A DNA stretch of 64,000 nt. It comes from Nonomuraea candida. GTDB lineage: Bacteria > Actinomycetota > Actinomycetes > Streptosporangiales > Streptosporangiaceae. Location of the stretch: the NCBI RefSeq assembly GCF_000725485.1, contig NZ_KL647033.1:124001-188000 (forward strand). Reading direction: 5' to 3'. A program made the position numbers and the translations under genes. Below the pieces are notes generated by a model that was not told the DNA's origin, did not search any database, and worked only from the letters and a program-made list of their open reading frames with translations. Of the stretch, positions 8,001-19,897 are shown piece by piece (the first letter of the stretch is position 1; the number at the start of each line of letters is the position of its first letter).

Positions 8001-8028
8001 CTTAACCGTCCTTTAGCGCCCGGTTACC
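8001..8028 (-). promoter_or_regulatory. Three 11-bp-phased half-sites upstream of the PepSY gene
   Basis: CTTAAC (8001-8006), TTTAGC (8012-8017) and GTTACC (8023-8028) have exactly the 11-base spacing of the box in the response-regulator promoter. On the minus strand they read GGTAAC, GCTAAA, GTTAAG. The site ends 23 bases before the PepSY ATG, which suggests direct control by the adjacent response regulator. Confidence 0.65.
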
Positions 8029-8051
8029 GGGGATCGCGGTTACCTGGAGAC

Positions 8052-8417
8052 ATGCAGATCACAAAGAAGCTCCTCGTCGCAGGAATCGTCTCCCTCGCCG
8101 CCACCGGCGGCGCGGTCTACGCCACCGCCGCCTACGCCTCCGAGGCCGCCGAGACCGCGGCCCCCGCCGTCGCCCCCAAGGTCACCGCGGAGCAGGCCAT
8201 CGGCATCGCGCTGAAGGAGGTCCCCGGCTCCTGGGTCAGCGAGCTCGACTTCGACAGCCGCGGCAAGCAGGCCGACACCTGGGAGATCGAGCTGACCAAG
8301 GGCTCGGAGCGGCACGAGGTGGACGTGGACGCCGCCTCCGGCAAGGTCACCAAGCAGCAGGCCGACCAGGACGACGACGACCAGGACGACGACGGTGATG
8401 ACGGGGACGACGACTGA
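8052..8417 (+). CDS. Secreted PepSY-domain protein
   Basis: This 121-residue protein starts with a signal peptide (about 1-29, ending near Ala-Tyr-Ala-Ser). A single PepSY domain (~40-103) contains Val-Thr-Ala-Glu-Gln-Ala-Ile and a Trp-Glu-Ile-Glu-Leu strand. The tail is almost pure Asp (~105-121), an acidic run that could bind cations. PepSY domains are thought to inhibit or chaperone extracellular enzymes. It follows the two-component operon and has the same phased promoter boxes, so it is a probable regulon member and may feed back on sensing. Confidence 0.88.
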   Translation: MQITKKLLVAGIVSLAATGGAVYATAAYASEAAETAAPAVAPKVTAEQAIGIALKEVPGSWVSELDFDSRGKQADTWEIELTKGSERHEVDVDAASGKVTKQQADQDDDDQDDDGDDGDDD

Positions 8418-8575
8418 TCCCGCCTTTACGAAGTAATGCCGAAGATGATGCCGGTCCGCGCCGCACGCGGGCCGGCATCGGCATGTCGCCGGAGCTGCCG
8501 GCGGGCCACCGCAGGCCGCCGGGCCGCCCTCGGATCGGCGGGCCGCCCTGAGGACGGCCGTCCAGGCGTCGGGCG

Positions 8576-9367
8576 TCAGCGGACCATGCGCATGACGATC
8601 GGGCGGTGGTCGGACAGCGTGGTGTTCAGCACGGAGCCGCTGGTCGTCGTCATCCCCCGGGTGTAGACGTAGTCGATGCGGGCGTTGCCGTGCGTGGGCT
8701 TGTTGGCGTGCTTGGAGCCGGTGTCCAGCCAGCCCACGTTCCTGAACCGCTTCGACAGCGGGTCCGACGGCAGGGCGTTGAAGTCGCCGGTGAGGATCAG
8801 CGGCGAGCGGTAGCCGAAGTAGTCGCGCACCCTGGCGGCCTGCGCCTCGCGCCGCTTGACGGACGTGCGCGACAGGCCCGGCGACAGGTGCGTGGTGAAC
8901 ACCCGCACCTGCGAGCCCCCGCCGAGGTCGAGCCTGACCCCGGCCATGGAACGGTTGACGGGGCAGGTGGCGAAGCCGGAGAGCGGGATCGTCACCCGCT
9001 CGACGATCCGGTACGACGACAGGATCGCGTTGCCCGCCTTCCCCGGTTGCGGCGCGTCACAGGGCCCGGCGTCGTCGCCCGCGCCGAAGTGGGCGTTGGC
9101 CGTCAGGTCCCAGCCCAGCTCGTCGGCGAGCTGCCGCACCTGGTCGGCGCCCGGCCTGCGGTGGATCTCCTGGAGGGTGACGACGTTGGCGCCGCTGTCG
9201 CGGATGACCTTGGCGATGGCCTTCATGTCGGCGTTCTCGCCCCTGATGTTCCAGCTCAGCACCACGACGGGGGCCTTGGCGCGCGGCGCGGCGTGCGCGG
9301 GCGGCGGGGCCGCGGCGGCGAGCAGGATCAACCCGATGATGAGGTGGCCACGTCTCGTCACACGCAT
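8576..9367 (-). CDS. Secreted endonuclease/exonuclease/phosphatase-fold hydrolase
   Basis: This 263-residue protein starts with a cleavable signal peptide (about 1-26, ending Ala-His-Ala). The EEP fold follows, with its catalytic signatures: Leu-Ser-Trp-Asn-Ile-Arg-Gly-Glu-Asn, Thr-Leu-Gln-Glu-Ile (metal-binding Glu), Thr-Gly-Asp-Phe-Asn-Ala, and the C-terminal Ser-Asp-His-Arg-Pro. It should be exported and act as a metal-dependent phosphodiesterase, either a nuclease or a sphingomyelinase-like enzyme. The closeness of a second secreted nuclease gene upstream favours a role in extracellular DNA or RNA scavenging (inference). Confidence 0.9.
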   Translation of the reverse strand: MRVTRRGHLIIGLILLAAAAPPPAHAAPRAKAPVVVLSWNIRGENADMKAIAKVIRDSGANVVTLQEIHRRPGADQVRQLADELGWDLTANAHFGAGDDAGPCDAPQPGKAGNAILSSYRIVERVTIPLSGFATCPVNRSMAGVRLDLGGGSQVRVFTTHLSPGLSRTSVKRREAQAARVRDYFGYRSPLILTGDFNALPSDPLSKRFRNVGWLDTGSKHANKPTHGNARIDYVYTRGMTTTSGSVLNTTLSDHRPIVMRMVR

Positions 9368-9450
9368 GCTTCATGATCTTACGTGGCGCGGCGCCGGACG
9401 TGGAGCCCGCCCGCGACGCCACATCGGCCGCGAGCGTGACGGCCCGGGCG

Positions 9451-10131
9451 TCAGCACTTCTTCAGAATGCCCTCCATGGCGGCCTTCTCCGCCGAGGTCA
9501 CCCAGACGTCGTACTTGGCCTTCACGTCGATCTGCCGGACGATGTAGGCGCAGCGGTAGGACGTGCGGGGCGGGAGCCAGGTGGCGGCGTCGGAGTCGCT
9601 CTTCTGGCCGTTCAGCGGGCCGTCCACGGCCAGGAGGTTCAGCGGGTCGTTGGCGAACTCCTTGCGCTTGGCCGCCGACCACCGCTGGGCGCCCTTCTGC
9701 CAGGCGTCCGACAGCGGCACCAGGTGGTCGATCTGCACGGCGGTGCTGGTGTCCTGGCCGCGCCGGAACTTGATGGTCTTGCCGCCGTACGGGTCGTGGA
9801 GGGTGCCGGTCAGGACGATGCAGTCGCGGGTGCCGGCCTTGAACGTCTCGTCCTCCAGGTCGCGCTTGAGGATGTCGTTGCGGGTGTCGCAGCCGTTGCG
9901 GTCCACGTCGGACCAGGCCGGGCCGAACTTGTCGCGGTCGAAGCCGGTCTTGGGGGCGCGGCCCTTGACGGCGAGCCGGTCCAGCTTCTCGCGGGCCTCG
10001 GAGACCGAAGAGGCGTCGGGTTTCGGAGCCTTGCCGCCGCCGTCGCCGGACGATCGTGCCGTGTCGAGCCCGCCGCACCCGGCCAGCGCCGCCACCGTGG
10101 CCAGACCGGCCATGAACACCCGCACCCGCAC
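9451..10131 (-). CDS. Secreted lipoprotein HNH endonuclease (DUF1524/GmrSD C-terminal type)
   Basis: This 226-residue protein starts at GTG 10131, preceded by GGGAGC. The leader ends in Leu-Ala-Gly-Cys, a lipoprotein lipobox. The catalytic core has Asp-His-Leu-Val-Pro-Leu-Ser-Asp-Ala-Trp and Asn-Asp-Pro-Leu-Asn-Leu followed by Asn-Gln-Lys-Ser-Asp, the HNH pattern of DUF1524 nucleases. Cysteines near Cys-Asp-Thr, Cys-Ile and the C-terminus could form disulfides, as expected for an exported enzyme. It lies upstream of the secreted EEP gene on the same strand. Confidence 0.9.
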   Translation of the reverse strand: MRVRVFMAGLATVAALAGCGGLDTARSSGDGGGKAPKPDASSVSEAREKLDRLAVKGRAPKTGFDRDKFGPAWSDVDRNGCDTRNDILKRDLEDETFKAGTRDCIVLTGTLHDPYGGKTIKFRRGQDTSTAVQIDHLVPLSDAWQKGAQRWSAAKRKEFANDPLNLLAVDGPLNGQKSDSDAATWLPPRTSYRCAYIVRQIDVKAKYDVWVTSAEKAAMEGILKKC

Positions 10132-10192
10132 GCCCGCTCCCCAGACTTTTCGCGATATTTCGTTAAAGTCTAGGTAATGCCCTTAAAGGGGC

Positions 10193-13100
10193 TTATAACG
10201 CCTCCATGGCGTCCAGCAGCCACTCCGCCAGATATCGGGTGAACGACGACCTGACGTAGATGCGGTGGACGCCGGGGGCGCGGCGCTCCAGGACCACCGA
10301 CGTCCTCCCGAGCAGGGTCTGCGCGTGGCCGGGGAAGGCCGAGGGGTGCAGATCGACGGGGCAGCCGGTGACCAGGACGTCCTCGGCGGCGGGGCCGGAC
10401 AGTTCGAGGATCGTGCGCTGGCCCGACACGTCCACCCAGTGCGCCCGCGGGGAGACGTTGCCGCAGACGAGCCACCACGACGGGCCCAGCCGCAGGACCG
10501 TGCCCTCCCCGCCCGGGTCCGCGCCGCGCACCTCCCACATGGGCTCGAAGGGCAGCTCGCGCAGGCGTACGGCGTCCGTGCCCGCCGCCGCGAAGCGGGC
10601 GGCGAACGGCGCGGCCGGGCTCTCCCGGCGCGGCACGGCCACGCGCGGAGGGGGCGGGGCGTCCGTCAGCGGCTCGCCCTCGCGCCGCTCGTTGCCCGGG
10701 TCGTAGAAGACGGGCGCCACGACGGTGACCGGGCTCGCCGTCCCTCCCGACACGGCCGTCAGCCGGTCGCCGGGGACCACCCGGGCGGCCAGGGCCAGGG
10801 CGAACGTGCGGCCGAGCGCGGCGCTGCGGTAGCTGGAGGTCACGTGCCCGAGCATCGGCCCGCCCGGCGAGCCGACGAGCTGGGCGCCCTCGTCCACCAG
10901 GGTCTCCGGGTCGTCGGGCAGCAGGCCCACCAGGCGTTTGCGGTCGTCGCGGGCGGTGTCGGGGCGGGCGTGCGAGCGCTTGCCGACGAAGTCCGGCTTG
11001 CGCCGGGAGACGATCCACGCCATGCCGAGGTCCTGCGGGGTGACGGTGCCGTCGGTCTCCTGGCCGACGATCGCGAACCCCTTCTCGGCCCGCAGCACGT
11101 GCATGGTCTCGGTCCCGTACGGCACCGCGCCCAGCTCCAGCACCGCCTCCCACAACGCCCTGCCGTACGGCCACGGCACGTTCACCTCGTAGGCCAGCTC
11201 GCCGGAGAAGCTGATCCGGAACACCCTGCCGGGCACGCCCAGCACGGCGGCGTCGGTGTACCGCATGAACGCCAGGCCGAGCGCCTCCGGCGCGACGGCC
11301 GCGATCACCCGCCGGGCGTGCGGCCCGGCCACCACGACGGTCGCCCAGTGGTCGGTGACCGAGGTGAACGACACGTCCAGCTCCGGCCACTCCGTCTGGT
11401 GCCACTCCTCCAGCCGGTCGAGCACGGCGGCGGCGTTGCCCGTGGTCGTCGTCATGAGGAAGCGGTCCGCGGCGAGCCTGGTCGTGGTGCCGTCGTCGAA
11501 CACCATCCCGTCGGCCCCGCACATCACCCCGTAACGGCAGGCGCCGACGGGCAGCGTGGAGTACACGTTCGTGTAGATCCGGTCGAGGAACGCCCCGGCG
11601 TCCGCGCCCCGGATGTCGATCTTGCCCAGCGTGGAGGCGTCCATGGCGGCCACGGCGGTGCGGGCGGCCACGCACTCGCGCCACACTGCCTGCGCCATCG
11701 ACTCGCCGTCCAGCGGGAAGTACCGGGGGCGTTTCCACTGGCCGACGTTCTCGAACACCGCTCCCCTGGCGACGTGGGCGTCGTGCATGGCGGTGGTCCT
11801 GACGGGGTCGGACAGCTCGCCGCGGTCGCGGCCGGCGAAGGCAGCGAACGAGACCGGCACGTACGGGGGCCGGAACGTCGTCGTCCCCACCTGGCCCGGA
11901 GCCGTGCCGAGGAGGGCGGACATGACGCCGACCACCACCGCGCTCGAGGTCTTGCCCTGATCGGCGCCGGTGCCGGCGGTGGTGTAGCGCTTGACGTGCT
12001 CGACCGAGCGCATCCCGGTGCCGGTGGCCCTGGCCAGGTCGGCCACGGTCACGTCGCGGTGCAGGTCGGCGAAGGCGGGCTCGTCCGAGTCGCCCTCGAC
12101 CAGCCACAACGCGGCCGGCGGGCGATGGGGGCGTTGCCGGCGGTCTTCGCAGGACGGCACCCGCAGCCCGTGCGCGCTGCCTCCGGCCGCCTCGGTCCCG
12201 GCGGCGTAGCCGTCCGCGATGGCCTCCCGGGTGCCGTACACGCCCCTGCACGCCCCGGCGCAGCGCACCCCCGGGGCCGGGCCGTCCGGCACGAACGCCT
12301 GCAGCTCCTCGTCGAACCTGAGCCGCCCCCGCGCCTGGCCGAACAGGTGCACCGCCGGGTTCCAGCCGCCCGCCACCGCCAGCAGCTCGGCCTCGACCCG
12401 CCGCACCCCGGCGCGGGCCTCTCCGGGACGCTCCTTCCCGGGACGCTCCGCGATGAGGACGCCGTCGAGCACGCCGTCGGCGTCGCCGGTCGTGCCGGTC
12501 ACCACCTGCCCGTCCCGGGGGTCGGCGATCGCGACGACCGCCACGCCGGCCGCCTCCAGGTCGCGCGCCGCCTCGTAGCCGGAGTCCGCGCAGGCGAACA
12601 CCACGGCCCGCCGCCAGGGCGCGACGCCGTACCGGTTGGCGTAGGCGCGGGCCGCCGAGGCCAGCATCACCCCGGGCCGGTCGTTGCCGGGGAAGGCGAG
12701 CGAGCGTTCGTGCGCCCCCGTCGCCAGCACCACCCGGCGCGCCCTGATGTGCCACAACCGCTCGCCGCGCGCCCGCCGCTCCACCGCCACCACGTAGCCG
12801 TGGTCGTAGCAGCCGACGGCGGTGGTCGTGGTGAGCACCCGGGCGGGCAGGTCGAGCCCGGCCGCCCAGTCCGGCCCGGGCGCGCCGTCCAGGCGCACCC
12901 GCGAGTTCAGCAGGTCGCCGCCGAGGCGGGGCTGCTCGTCCACGAGGATCACCCGCGCGCCCGACCGCCCGGCGGCCACGGTGGCGGCCAGCCCGGCCGG
13001 CCCGCCGCCGACCACGAGCACGTCGCAGTGCAGGTAGCCCTTGTCACACCGGCGCTCGTCCACGGGGTCGAGGTTCGCGGGGTCGAGGTTCGCGGGGTCG

Positions 13101-13402
13101 AGGTTCGCGGGGTCGAGGTCCACGGCGCCGAGAGCCACGGCGTCGAGGTTCACGCGACCCTTGCCGCGCAGGCTCCACGCCTCCAGCCCGTCGTGCAGCT
13201 CCACCGTGGTGGCCGCGAGCATCGGGTCGGCGCCCACCCTGACCAGGGCGTTCGGCTCCTCGGGGCCGGCCGTGAAGATCCCGCGCGGCCGACCCAGCGC
13301 CACGCTGCGGCCCACCACCCGCACGCCGTTGCGCAGCAGCGCGGCGGCCAGCGTGTCACCCGGCTCGCCCCGCATCGGGCGGCCGTCGAACGTGAACCTC
13401 AT
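10193..13402 (-). CDS. soxA: Heterotetrameric sarcosine oxidase alpha subunit fused to gamma subunit (SoxA-SoxG)
   Basis: This 1069-residue protein starts at the ATG at 13402, overlapping the soxD stop by four bases. The N-terminal ferredoxin-like domain (1-85) and an FAD/NAD-binding domain (from ~130, with Val-Val-Gly-Gly-Gly-Pro-Ala-Gly) are followed by a GcvT-type folate domain (~540-920). The last ~150 residues contain Val-Asp-Val-Ser-Gly-Gln-Arg-Thr, Asp-Leu-His-Pro and Val-Arg-Ser-Ser-Phe-Thr-Arg-Tyr-Leu-Ala, which are signatures of the separate gamma subunit SoxG. No stand-alone soxG follows. Residues ~95-112 hold a five-residue repeat (Asn-Leu-Asp-Pro-Ala). The enzyme oxidises sarcosine to glycine, passing formaldehyde to tetrahydrofolate. 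Confidence 0.9.
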   Translation of the reverse strand: MRFTFDGRPMRGEPGDTLAAALLRNGVRVVGRSVALGRPRGIFTAGPEEPNALVRVGADPMLAATTVELHDGLEAWSLRGKGRVNLDAVALGAVDLDPANLDPANLDPANLDPVDERRCDKGYLHCDVLVVGGGPAGLAATVAAGRSGARVILVDEQPRLGGDLLNSRVRLDGAPGPDWAAGLDLPARVLTTTTAVGCYDHGYVVAVERRARGERLWHIRARRVVLATGAHERSLAFPGNDRPGVMLASAARAYANRYGVAPWRRAVVFACADSGYEAARDLEAAGVAVVAIADPRDGQVVTGTTGDADGVLDGVLIAERPGKERPGEARAGVRRVEAELLAVAGGWNPAVHLFGQARGRLRFDEELQAFVPDGPAPGVRCAGACRGVYGTREAIADGYAAGTEAAGGSAHGLRVPSCEDRRQRPHRPPAALWLVEGDSDEPAFADLHRDVTVADLARATGTGMRSVEHVKRYTTAGTGADQGKTSSAVVVGVMSALLGTAPGQVGTTTFRPPYVPVSFAAFAGRDRGELSDPVRTTAMHDAHVARGAVFENVGQWKRPRYFPLDGESMAQAVWRECVAARTAVAAMDASTLGKIDIRGADAGAFLDRIYTNVYSTLPVGACRYGVMCGADGMVFDDGTTTRLAADRFLMTTTTGNAAAVLDRLEEWHQTEWPELDVSFTSVTDHWATVVVAGPHARRVIAAVAPEALGLAFMRYTDAAVLGVPGRVFRISFSGELAYEVNVPWPYGRALWEAVLELGAVPYGTETMHVLRAEKGFAIVGQETDGTVTPQDLGMAWIVSRRKPDFVGKRSHARPDTARDDRKRLVGLLPDDPETLVDEGAQLVGSPGGPMLGHVTSSYRSAALGRTFALALAARVVPGDRLTAVSGGTASPVTVVAPVFYDPGNERREGEPLTDAPPPPRVAVPRRESPAAPFAARFAAAGTDAVRLRELPFEPMWEVRGADPGGEGTVLRLGPSWWLVCGNVSPRAHWVDVSGQRTILELSGPAAEDVLVTGCPVDLHPSAFPGHAQTLLGRTSVVLERRAPGVHRIYVRSSFTRYLAEWLLDAMEAL
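13064..13123 (-). repeat. In-frame 15-bp tandem repeat inside soxA
   Basis: Four units of 15 bases (GGGGTCGAGGTTCGC on the plus strand, the last one divergent) start at 13064, 13079, 13094 and 13109. They encode tandem Asp-Pro-Ala-Asn-Leu in the linker between the N-terminal domain and the nucleotide-binding domain. The unit length keeps the frame. Confidence 0.9.
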
Positions 13403-13640
13403 GGCGCCTTCCGGATCTCGTGGGTGACGGTGTGCCGCTCGACGGTGAACCAGGTCCGGCAGCCGTGGACGTGGAACCAGCGCTCGCGGAACCAGCCCTT
13501 GGGGTTGTCGCGGAGGAAGACGTAGGCGGCCCACTCCTCGTCGGTGGTCTCGTGCGCCGGGTAGGCGACGCCGGCCTGGCCGCCGTAGTGGAACTCGTTC
13601 TCGTCGCGCGGGCCGCAGTGCGGGCAGTCGAGGGACATCA

Positions 13641-13641
<1 letters not shown>
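13399..13641 (-). CDS. soxD: Sarcosine oxidase delta subunit
   Basis: This 80-residue protein (79 if the second Met is used) has Cys-Pro-His-Cys-Gly-Pro-Arg near the N-terminus and Val-His-Gly-Cys-Arg-Thr-Trp-Phe later, the zinc-binding pattern of SoxD. Family members are about 80-100 residues long and form the small zinc subunit of the alpha-beta-gamma-delta complex. The start overlaps the soxB stop and the end overlaps the soxA start by four bases, giving the classical order soxB-D-A. Confidence 0.95.
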
Positions 13642-17303
<3,662 letters not shown>

Positions 17304-17333
17304 CATAAAGTCCAGGACCCGCCGGAACAAGAG

Positions 17334-17951
17334 CTACGCCGGCGGCGAGGTGTCCCGCACCAGATAGGTGACCACACCCGCGTCCGGCACGGCCAGCTCC
17401 TCGAACCCGAGCCGGTCGTAGAAGGCCCGCGCCGCCACGTTGCTGGTCAGCATGCTGAGATGCACGGCCGGCACCCCGGCCGCGCGCAGCCCGCCGAGGA
17501 ACGCGGCCATGAGCCTGCGCCCCCGCCCCTTGCCCTGCCACTCCGGCAGCAGGTCGATGTGCAGGTGGGCCGGGTATTTCGCCAGCTCGGGCAGGATCAT
17601 CCGCTCGGGCCGGTAGTGCAGGGCCAGCATCGCGTCGTCGCGGGTGACGGGCGGGTCGGCCGGCAGGGGCAGCCCCGCCCGCGGGATCCACTCCTCGCGG
17701 TAGCGGCGCACGAACCGCTCGGTGTCGGCCGTGCCCACGATGTAGCCGACGGCGTTGCCCTCGCCGTCGTCCACCACGTGGGCGTGCTCGGGCTCCATGA
17801 TCACGTACGGGGCGGCGAACAGGTCGCCCATGAGCCGGTCGTCGGCGTACAGGCCGCGGGCGTCGCTTCCGCCCTCGGCGGTGCGCACACAGATGTCGTA
17901 GACGGCGTCCAGATCCCGGGACTGGTACGAACGCACAGAAGGGGAGATCAT
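17334..17951 (-). CDS. GNAT-family N-acetyltransferase
   Basis: This 205-residue protein starts at the ATG at 17951 (Met-Ile-Ser-Pro-Ser-Val-Arg); an upstream in-frame start is less likely. The N-terminal half holds Tyr-Gln-Ser-Arg-Asp-Leu-Asp-Ala-Val-Tyr and Gly-Tyr-Ile-Val-Gly. The acetyl-CoA-binding loop reads Leu-Leu-Pro-Glu-Trp-Gln-Gly-Lys-Gly-Arg-Gly-Arg, and the C-terminal helix Ala-Ala-Arg-Ala-Phe-Tyr-Asp-Arg-Leu-Gly-Phe. The overall arrangement resembles acetyltransferase domains associated with bacterial O-GlcNAcases. The acceptor is unknown. It lies 82 bases upstream of the dimethylglycine oxidase gene on the same strand but is probably separately controlled. Confidence 0.88.
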   Translation of the reverse strand: MISPSVRSYQSRDLDAVYDICVRTAEGGSDARGLYADDRLMGDLFAAPYVIMEPEHAHVVDDGEGNAVGYIVGTADTERFVRRYREEWIPRAGLPLPADPPVTRDDAMLALHYRPERMILPELAKYPAHLHIDLLPEWQGKGRGRRLMAAFLGGLRAAGVPAVHLSMLTSNVAARAFYDRLGFEELAVPDAGVVTYLVRDTSPPA

Positions 17952-18034
17952 TCGCGACAACGTACCAGTACGCTGACCTCGGATCACCGCGTGGGACGGA
18001 CGGCGCGGCGACGGGCGAGGCGGGAAAGGGCGAC

Positions 18035-19015
18035 ATGGCGCAGCGGCGCTTACTCGAAGGACTCGGCGTCACCGTCGCCGAGGAGACCGCCTACCGGGCC
18101 CTGCTGCGGCACGGGCCCGCGACGCTGAGCGAGCTCGCCGCCGAGACCGGCTCGTCCGCCGCTGCCATCCGGCGCATGCTGCCCAGGCTGGAGGACCTCG
18201 GCCTGATCTCCCGGGTGGCCGGCCGGCCGCTGCGCGTGGTCGCCACGCCCCCGAACATCGCCATCGACATCCTCGTCGCGCGCCGCCAGGAGGAGCTCAC
18301 CCACAGCCGCGCCGCCGCCGCGCTCCTGGCCACCGAGGTGGCCGAGCGCACCGGGCCGCATCCGGAGGAGGTGCTGGAGGTGGTGACCGGCCGCGACGCC
18401 GTGGCCAGGCGCTATCTCCAGCTCGAACGCAACGCCACCACGGAGATGCTGGTGCTGGTGCATCCGCCGTACGCGGTGGACATCAGCGACGACCAGGAGA
18501 ACCGCCGCCGCGCGGCCCGCCGGGGCGCGCCGGTCACCCGCGGCATCTACAGCCCGCTGGCCTTCGAGCAGCCCGGCATGCTGGCCCACACCCGCCGCGC
18601 CATCGCCGAGGGCGAGCAAGCCAGGCTCGGCCAGGTGCCGGTGAAACTCGCCGTCGCCGACGCCCGCACCGCCATCCTGCCGCTGGTCTCCGACGAGGAC
18701 CGGGCCGTGGAGAGCGCCCTGGTCGTGCACCCGTCGGCGCTGCTGGACGCCCTGGTCGGCCTCTTCGAGACGCTGTGGCGGGCGGCCGTGCCGCTGCGCC
18801 TGACGCCGGAGGGCCTGGAGCAGGACCGGGAGGGCCCGGACGAGGAGGTGCTGGCGCTGCTGGCGGCCGGCATGAAGGACGACGCCATCGCCCGGCAGCT
18901 CGGTCTGAGCCCCCGCACCGTGCAGCGCCGCGTGCAGGTGCTCTGCGAGCGCCTGGGCGCCAGGACCCGCTTCCACGCCGGCTATCTGTCGGCGCACGAC
19001 GACCTGCTCAGGTGA
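18035..19015 (+). CDS. TrmB-like regulator with C-terminal LuxR-type helix-turn-helix
   Basis: This 326-residue protein has an N-terminal TrmB-like winged helix (about 10-75: Thr-Ala-Tyr-Arg-Ala-Leu-Leu-Arg-His-Gly, then Ile-Arg-Arg-Met-Leu-Pro-Arg-Leu-Glu). The central region (~110-245) resembles the PLD-like sensor domain of TrmB proteins. The C-terminal LuxR/GerE-type helix-turn-helix (~265-315) has Leu-Leu-Ala-Ala-Gly-Met-Lys-Asp-Asp-Ala-Ile-Ala and Ser-Pro-Arg-Thr-Val-Gln-Arg-Arg. Such dual-HTH proteins are common regulators in actinomycetes. It converges on the SDR gene with an 8-base overlap, and its target is not evident. Confidence 0.88.
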   Translation: MAQRRLLEGLGVTVAEETAYRALLRHGPATLSELAAETGSSAAAIRRMLPRLEDLGLISRVAGRPLRVVATPPNIAIDILVARRQEELTHSRAAAALLATEVAERTGPHPEEVLEVVTGRDAVARRYLQLERNATTEMLVLVHPPYAVDISDDQENRRRAARRGAPVTRGIYSPLAFEQPGMLAHTRRAIAEGEQARLGQVPVKLAVADARTAILPLVSDEDRAVESALVVHPSALLDALVGLFETLWRAAVPLRLTPEGLEQDREGPDEEVLALLAAGMKDDAIARQLGLSPRTVQRRVQVLCERLGARTRFHAGYLSAHDDLLR

Positions 19016-19766
19016 TGAGGAGGCCGCCGTCCACCGGCAGGGTGACCCCGGTGACGTAGGAGGCCGCGTCACTGGCCAGGAACACCGCCGCCGCCACCAG
19101 CTCGGCCGGGTCGCCCGCCCGCTTCATCACCACCCGCAGCTCGGTCATCTGCTGCAGGTAGCCCGGTTTGTACTGCTCGGTCATCTCGGAGGCGAAGAAG
19201 CCGGGCTCCAGGCAGTTGACCCGGATGCCGCGCCGGCCGCTCCACTGCTGGGCCAGGTCGCGGGTCAGCCCGACGACGCCCGCCTTGGAGGCGCTGTAGG
19301 CCGCCTGGGGCAGCCCGGCGGTGGTCTCGCCGAGCACGCTGCCGACGTTGACGATCGAGGAGCCGGGCCGCATCACCCGCGCGCACGCCTGCGCCATCCA
19401 GTAGGTGCCGTGCAGGTTGATCTCGACGACCTGGCGGAACTCCTCGGGCGTCTCGCGCAGCGCGGGCACGGCGGTGCCGACGCCCGCGTTGTTGATCAGC
19501 ACGTCGACGCCGCCCATGGTCTCGACGGCGGCGGCCACGACCGCGTCGCAGTCTTCCGGGCGGGACACGTCGGCGGGCAGGGCCAGGCACCGGCGGCCGG
19601 TCTCCTCGACCAGCCGCCGCGTCTCCTCCAGCCGCTCCTTGCGCCGGGCGCAGATCACCACGTCGGCGCCCGCCTCGGCCAGGCCGCGGGCGAAGGCCAC
19701 GCCCAGCCCGGCCGAGGCGCCGGTGACGATCGCGACCTTGCCGTCCAGCCGGAACCGCTCCAGCAC
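19008..19766 (-). CDS. SDR-family NAD(P)-dependent oxidoreductase
   Basis: This is a 252-residue classical short-chain dehydrogenase. It has the Thr-Gly-Ala-Ser-Ala-Gly-Leu-Gly cofactor loop, Asn-Asn-Ala-Gly-Val-Gly, a catalytic Ser in Gly-Ser-Val-Leu-Gly, and Tyr-Ser-Ala-Ser-Lys as the catalytic Tyr/Lys. The C-terminal Gly-Val-Thr-Leu-Pro-Val-Asp-Gly-Gly is typical of 3-oxoacyl-ACP-reductase-like SDRs. The substrate cannot be deduced. It starts at GTG 19766 and overlaps the regulator gene at its 3' end. Confidence 0.92.
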   Translation of the reverse strand: MLERFRLDGKVAIVTGASAGLGVAFARGLAEAGADVVICARRKERLEETRRLVEETGRRCLALPADVSRPEDCDAVVAAAVETMGGVDVLINNAGVGTAVPALRETPEEFRQVVEINLHGTYWMAQACARVMRPGSSIVNVGSVLGETTAGLPQAAYSASKAGVVGLTRDLAQQWSGRRGIRVNCLEPGFFASEMTEQYKPGYLQQMTELRVVMKRAGDPAELVAAAVFLASDAASYVTGVTLPVDGGLLIT

Positions 19767-19800
19767 GCCTGCCCGCCCTTCTGCCGGAAGACCGGCGACC

Positions 19801-19897
19801 TCAGAGGCCGTGCTCCTCGCCCCGGCGCGAGAGGCCGTGCTCCTCGCCCCGGCTCAGAGACCGTGTTCCTCGCCTCGGCTCAGAGGCCGTATTCCTT
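19801..19897 (-). repeat. Four-copy 26-27 bp tandem repeat at the 3' end of the helical-repeat gene
   Basis: Units begin at 19801, 19827, 19854 and 19880 on the plus strand, each close to TCAGAGGCCGTGCTCCTCGC. The unit at 19880 holds the real stop codon of the gene to its right (TGA read on the minus strand). The units at 19801 and 19854 also repeat the stop, while that at 19827 has lost it. Confidence 0.85.

Noticed and set aside
10160..10192. Terminator after soxA around TGCCCTTAAAGGGGCTTA
   Set aside because: Only about four base pairs can form in a consistent register, too weak to call.
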